Shown here piece by piece: positions 59,267-64,000 of a stretch of DNA of 64,000 nt. The number at the start of each line of letters is the position of its first letter. Within the stretch, counting starts at the first letter, position 1. Source of the stretch: Caprella mutica (Eukaryota > Arthropoda > Malacostraca > Amphipoda > Caprellidae); assembly GCA_947561585.1 (NCBI GenBank), contig CANNZV010002329.1:39561-103560 (forward strand), read 5' to 3'. The translations under genes were made by a program, and so were the position numbers. Under the pieces are notes generated by a model, which did not search any database, was not told the DNA's origin, and saw nothing but the letters and a program-made list of their open reading frames with translations.

Positions 59267-60212
59267 TACAGACCGGACAAATGCCATAAAGTCCTAAAAT
59301 GCCATAAAAGCCATAAAATGCCATAAAGTCAATAAATGCAGTAAAGTCAATTAATGCCATAAAGTCCTTAAAATTCTATATATGCCATAAAGTCCTTAAA
59401 ATGCCATATATGCCATAAAGTCCTTAAATATCATAAACTCCTAAAATGATGCGAATTCTTACTTTGGGCTTTTTATATTATTAAATAATTTGGTAAGTCG
59501 TTAAAGTGGATGGGTTATTTTGACAAATTTATAGAACGTTATAATTCAATCAAAATCTGTCTGATATATTATACAAATAAATTACTTATATCACTTCAAG
59601 AATTAGTATAGCAAAGACTCTGCCATGCACAAAATAGTGAATAATAAACTATTCAAAGAGAGAGATATGTAGAACCTAGGGATATTTGTAATATTTACAA
59701 TAGACAAACTGCCATGCGACAAAAATTGTGTTTTGTCTTGTTAGTGGTTTTTGCTGTACAACAGTTTCAGAGTATCTTAATTGGTCTAATTATGTAATGT
59801 ATGATTTGTTTAATCTGAGGTTATCTACTACGAGGGTTTGCTATAAATACAAATTTCGAATTTAATATTGGAATCTGTTTCATTTCATGAATTTCAATTT
59901 ACCCAACCTTTTTTTATAGTACTTTTAGGTTAAATTTGAATAAATGTACTATAAACTAGATTCATTGATGTTTATTTGTTTTCACCATTTTTTTCATTTA
60001 AATGGACTGCAATTTTATATTTCAAAATGCTGATTTATTCATTGTATATACCTATTTATCAATCCTAAAAGTGTATGCATAAGTCCTAAAATGATGTATT
60101 TAGGTCCTAAAATACCTTGATATGTCCTAAAAGGCCATTTGTTAGGTCCTAAAATGCCTTATTTTAAGGTCCTAAAATGCCTTTTTTATGGGTCCTTAAA
60201 GTCCAGGTTCTA
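59267..60212 (+). mobile_element. hAT-like nonautonomous element, copy A
   Basis: The 946-bp element is flanked by the 8-bp TSD GTTATGAT (59259-59266 and 60213-60220). The ends are TACAGACCGGAC and, inverted, TAGAACCTGGAC. Subterminal tandem phrases are CCATAAAGTCCTAAAATG on the left and GGTCCTAAAATGCC on the right. It is an inverted homologue of 61637-62625. There is no transposase. It interrupts the mariner-like transposase. Confidence 0.78.
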
Positions 60213-60239
60213 GTTATGATTAATTATTTTGCCCATCAA

Positions 60240-60330
60240 ATGAAAGCTGTCTCATCACCAATCACAATATCGTCCACAAACCAGACATTTCTTTGCAAAT
60301 AACATTGAGCAAAATTCAGCAGCAAAGGAA
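60240..60330 (-). pseudogene. Transposase relic, first-Asp region
   Basis: The minus strand reads LLLNFAQCYLQRNVWFVDDI followed by VIGDETAFI and a stop. This is the first catalytic Asp block of a mariner-type transposase, comparable to family phrases with DE[AS].F. Confidence 0.55.
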
Positions 60331-60734
60331 GATCGGTATCGAGGAGTTTGTTTCACTCGTGCATCATGTAAGGATGTCACTACAAAACCCAAGTTATAAT
60401 TTCGTTGAATGTACATTTAGTAAAATCTAACCACTTTTTACAGCAGTGATTTGCAAATTTTCTGTAAGTGTTGCTATAACAATTGGAATTATGAAATAAG
60501 TATTTTAATGAAAGTGCGCAACCATGTTTCTAGTATCTGTTACTAAAGATACTGCTTAAAGAAAACGGTTGAATTGATTCATCAGATATTTTGTACAGAG
60601 ATCGAACAAACAAATTTACCAATTGTTTGTTTGTATGTTTATTAGTTTTCGAATTACAGCCATCGAAATTTGGTTATCGTTTTTTTTTTTGTTGTACACC
60701 CTGTAGACTGCAAAACGTGTCTGGCGTGGTCTCA

Positions 60735-60910
60735 CAGCCCAGTATACTTTGCAACCAGTGAAAAAGCGGCGGATACAGCCTAGTATACTTAACAAAGCCG
60801 TGAGAACGCAGTGGAAAAGCCGCGTTCTCACCGCCTAGTATACTTTGAATTTTAAGAAGCGGTAACAAGGCAGTGGCACCACTGCGGTGGAACTGCCAGT
60901 ATAGTTTGGG
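60735..60910. repeat. GC-rich degenerate tandem block with hairpins
   Basis: AGTATACTT-type phrases recur at 60741, 60782, 60837 and 60898, separated by GC-rich spacers. GTGAGAACGC...GCGTTCTCAC makes a 10-bp perfect stem (60800-60831). GCAGTGG-CA-CCACTGC lies at about 60870. Confidence 0.6.
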
Positions 60911-61636
60911 CCTTACTGTGAGAGTTAAAAGTTACTTTTTTGAGAATTTCAACGTATGACATAGTGTATTGTAGTAACTCACAAAGACTGTTAATCCAAT
61001 GTATCTGGTGTATAAATTAACTCACTATGAGAGTTGGCGCTACTTTTTTAAGTTTAGGTGTGTTTCAATTTAACTCATCTTAAGTAGTACCTGCAACTCA
61101 CCACGTAGGTAAGGGCAAAATCAAACCATTCATATAAGTCAAAACGAATCAAATTTGATTTGATTCAACTAATTAATCGTAACTGGAATGTGTTAATATG
61201 AGTTGATAAAAAATATCAGTCAAAATTTCAGATTTTTTTTTAGAATTATTCAACTACAAATCAGAAATTCAAGGGTAATAATAATTTAAAGAATTTGGCA
61301 ATCTTTTTCTTTTCAGTTATCTGGAATGTATAATTCGTAAATTAGAATAGTTCTTACTCATTCATATAAGTATTAATTTGCACCATAAATTCAAACAATT
61401 AATATACAAAAATATTCGGGATAAACCTTTAGAAAAGATAAGCTAGCACGTTACATTTTAATTGAAAACGGTGATGAGTTACAACCATCTAGGTAATTGT
61501 CGTCTGCAACACGTTCCTCGTGTCAGCTCATTTGCCATCAAATCTGCTATTGCGTTACACTTTTTTTGATACATTAGCCATTGCGCAGCTTGGTAGCGTT
61601 TAGAAAGGAGGCGAGTGTGTTGTCATATATCATTAC
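60911..61636. other. AT-rich intergenic DNA
   Basis: The phrase TGAGAGTT...ACTTTTTT occurs twice (about 60919 and 61029). No gene is seen. Confidence 0.45.
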
Positions 61637-62625
61637 TAAAGCCCGGACTTTTAAGACCTATAAAAAAGGCATTTTAGGACCTAAAAAAAGGCATTTTAGA
61701 ACCTAAAAAAAGGCATTTTAGAACCTAAAAAATGGCATTTTAGAACCTAAAAATGACATTTTAGGACCTATCAAGGCATTTTAAGACCTAAATACAGCAT
61801 TTAAGGACATATGCATACACTTTATGATTAATAAATAGGTATTTACAACGAATAAATTAGCATTTTGAAATATAAATTGACAGTTTTTAGTCCGTTTAAA
61901 TGAAAAAAATGGTGAAAACAAATAAACAATTCATCCCTTAAAATTCAATGAATCTAGTTTATAGTATATTTATTCAAATTTAACCTAAAAGTATTATAAA
62001 AAAAAGTTTAGGTAAATTGAAATTCACGAAATGAAACTAATTCCAATATTAAATTCGAAATTTGTATATATAGCAAACCCTCGTAGTAGACAACCTCAGA
62101 TTAAACAAATCATACATTAGATAATTTATAATTAGACCAATTAAGATACTCTGAAACTGTTGTACAGCAGAACCACTTACAAGACAAAACACAATTTTTG
62201 TCGCCTGGCAATTTTTCTATTGTAAATATTACAAATATCCCTAGGTTCTACATATCTCTCTCTTTGAATAGTTTATTATTCACTATTTTGGGCATGGCAG
62301 AGTCTTTGCTATACTAATTCTTGAAGTGATATAAGTAGTTTATTTGTATAATAATTCAAACAGATTTTGATTGAATTATAACGTTCTATAAATTTGTCGA
62401 AATAACCCATCCACTTTAACAACTTACCAAATTATTTAATAATATAAGAAGCCCAAAATAAGACTTCACATCATTATAGGAGTTTATGATATTTTAGGAT
62501 ATTATGGCATTTATGGCATTTTAAGGACTTTATGGCATTAATTAACTTTATTGCATTTATTGATTTGATGGCATTTTATGGCTTTTATGGCATTTTAGGA
62601 CTTTAAGGCATTTGTCCGGGCTCTA
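61637..62625 (-). mobile_element. hAT-like nonautonomous element, copy B (inverted)
   Basis: The 989-bp element is flanked by the 8-bp TSD ATCATTAC (61629-61636 and 62626-62633). The TIRs are TAAAGCCCGGAC and, inverted, TAGAGCCCGGAC. The interior matches copy A in inverse orientation along its whole length, including the tandem subterminal phrases. It has no coding frame. The TAGAG start and 8-bp duplication suit the hAT superfamily. Confidence 0.8.
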
Positions 62626-62702
62626 ATCATTACAGTAATTTGAAACAAAAAAAACTCGTGATACATATAAAGTACAATACGCAAATGAAAGGAACTTGTT
62701 AA

Positions 62703-63680
62703 AGTATATTGCGTATTGTACCATATGTGTACCATGTGTTTTATTGGCTTATCACGCGATGACTAGTGTGTTCTTATATTTTTTATTGCCTTTCGTGTTA
62801 TAAATTAGTATATAAGCCATTAATTCTTTGTCCATTGGTTTCAACATCATGGAAGCTGGGTAGTTTTACGGAAAACAAAGAAACACAAGTAAAATGGTCC
62901 ATTTTCCCTCGCAAGATTATCACTGATCTTTTTCCTGAGAAAGATGATTAAAATGAATTTGAAAGTGATTCTTAGGGGGCGGAATTTTTGCAAGAACCTC
63001 TAGTACTAGAATCTAGTGATTCTAATTATGATTTTGGTGAGGATACATCAAATACAATCTCTGCGAATACTATCTCATCCTGAGATGATGCGCCAAAAAA
63101 TCTGGATGAAGAAAATGAATGGCAATCAATAACTGCAAGAGATCGTCTATTCTCCTTCTTAGGAAATGAACAATTGTTGGTTTATTTTGTAAAATATTGT
63201 TTATTTTGTGAAATAGTTTATTTTGTAAAAATTTATGTTCATATCGTATGCATTATTCTGTTTTGTTCTCTGAGTAACGTTCATATTTCATTAATTTTGA
63301 GGAAAATATATTTTATTCTTTAGGAATTGTTAAAATGTTTCGTTTTTGATTGATTTTTTTCCTGACTAAATTGAATATTTAGCTTCGTTATTTATGAATT
63401 TTTGATATCTTTGTAATTTTAGCAAAAAATAAATTTCTAATTTAGAAAATGTTTTAAGACAACTATGTAATTTGTTTTGATAGATAAACATTTTTCGAAT
63501 CATCTGAAATCTATTTATATATTCCTAACCCTGGAATAATCAAATGAACCTAAGTTTTCATGTTTTTTTTCCATTTGTTTAGATGTATGTAAATTTGCTG
63601 ACTTGGGCCACATGTGTACCAATACGCAATTGGGGATAGTACCTAATTGTACACATATGTTACAATACGCGGGGAACGTG
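62703..63680 (+). mobile_element. piggyBac-like deletion derivative flanked by TTAA
   Basis: TTAA lies at 62699-62702 and 63681-63684. Just inside, GCGTATTGTACCATATGTGT on the left is mirrored on the right by GCGTATTGTAACATATGTGT (inverse). The interior keeps only the start of a transposase-like frame. TTAA targeting and subterminal repeats fit piggyBac. A further degenerate end lies immediately left of the first TTAA. Confidence 0.65.
62766..63245 (+). pseudogene. Relic N-terminal part of a piggyBac-like transposase
   Basis: One frame carries VKWSIFPRKIITDLFPEKDD, a stop, acidic residues (LVLESSDSNYDFGEDTSN), a stop, then ENEWQSITARDRLFSFLGNE. An acidic N terminus followed by a W...RD..F.F.GN block resembles piggyBac-type proteins. 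Three in-frame stops are present, and the catalytic domain is missing. Confidence 0.5.
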
Positions 63681-63684
63681 TTAA

Positions 63685-64000
63685 ACAGTCGCCAGTATAT
63701 TCTAAAGGAATTAGAAGTAAATAAACTGCGTCCATCGCTTTATTGCAGATCACTATTTTGTGAATAATTTTGATAATATTGATCGTACAGTAGTGAAACT
63801 TTGGTCACTGGAAGATTGTCTCTATGTTAGTATCTTGCTGAAATATTTTTTGAATCCATAAGAAAATTGGAAAGTTATGAACGTTTATGTATTTTCAAGG
63901 CTTTTTAACTGTCCATCGCTTTATTGCAGCTCTGTGAAAAGGCCAAAAAATGGGCGATTAACTTCTACCGAGAGGGTAAAAATTGTAGCAGGTCCTGCAG
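63685..64000. other. Window end with a 19-bp direct repeat
   Basis: GTCCATCGCTTTATTGCAG occurs at about 63730 and 63911. The last bases encode RLTSTERVKIVAG in one frame, which could be the start of another transposase cut by the window edge. This is too short to call. Confidence 0.4.

Larger units (their letters stand above)
57768..60703 (-). mobile_element. Mariner-like element interrupted by two nested insertions
   Basis: The left end TA-CAGGGTGTCCCAAAAA mirrors the right end (inverse) TA-CAGGGTGTACAACAAAA. Transposase relics lie on the minus strand in the right order: GDETAF motif at 60240-60330 and VQDGAPEHKT at about 58995-59065. Subtracting the insertions at 58188-58976 and 59267-60212 leaves about 1.2 kb, a normal mariner length. 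Confidence 0.65.

Overview
The window is AT-rich animal DNA, almost certainly from an insect and plausibly a hemipteran (the order is inferred from TE content and gene style, not proven). It has spliced genes with GT-AG introns, several TE classes and many tandem arrays. I see no bacterial features, tRNA or rRNA genes, or CRISPR.

The one clear host gene is a complete neuroligin-like gene on the + strand. It has ten coding exons between 1639 and 9662 and encodes 748 residues: signal peptide, esterase-like domain without a catalytic serine, one membrane helix and a short cytoplasmic tail. The frame stays open for 149 more codons after its TGA-C stop (9663-10112), so it is a candidate for stop-codon readthrough. 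Three splice-bounded open blocks on the opposite strand (913-1110, 12675-12843, 34782-34865) may be exons of one or more minus-strand genes; one of these could contain the neuroligin gene in an intron.

From 11.2 to 30 kb the sequence is mostly mobile elements. There are two TIR elements (11213-11528 and about 11545-12034). A full-length I-type non-LTR retrotransposon lies on the minus strand (13938-19473) with a 13-bp target-site duplication, a zinc-knuckle ORF1, and an ORF2 with endonuclease, RT and RNase H domains broken by one late amber stop. A 4.9-kb BEL/Pao-like LTR element on the minus strand (24765-29680) has a 5-bp duplication and two unequal LTRs. It carries only gag and protease, with no RT, RNase H or integrase, and it sits in a 22-bp pyrimidine-rich tandem array.

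From 30 to 53 kb tandem arrays dominate. They include a 3.2-kb array of about 100 copies of a 32-bp unit with a 1,024-bp (32 x 32) higher-order period, a 28-bp array at 38.6 kb, a 239-bp near-perfect palindrome at 49.84 kb, and a 16-bp satellite present in both orientations (50.49-50.63 and 51.3-52.8 kb). Between them lie diverged TIR elements and AT-rich DNA in which I see no genes.

From 55 to 64 kb there is a TE graveyard: RT and mariner-type transposase relics, an 18-bp array open on both strands, and a mariner-like element (57768-60703) carrying two nested insertions. One insertion is a hAT-like element (59267-60212); an inverted copy with its own 8-bp duplication lies at 61637-62625. A TTAA-flanked piggyBac-like deletion derivative ends the window (62703-63680).
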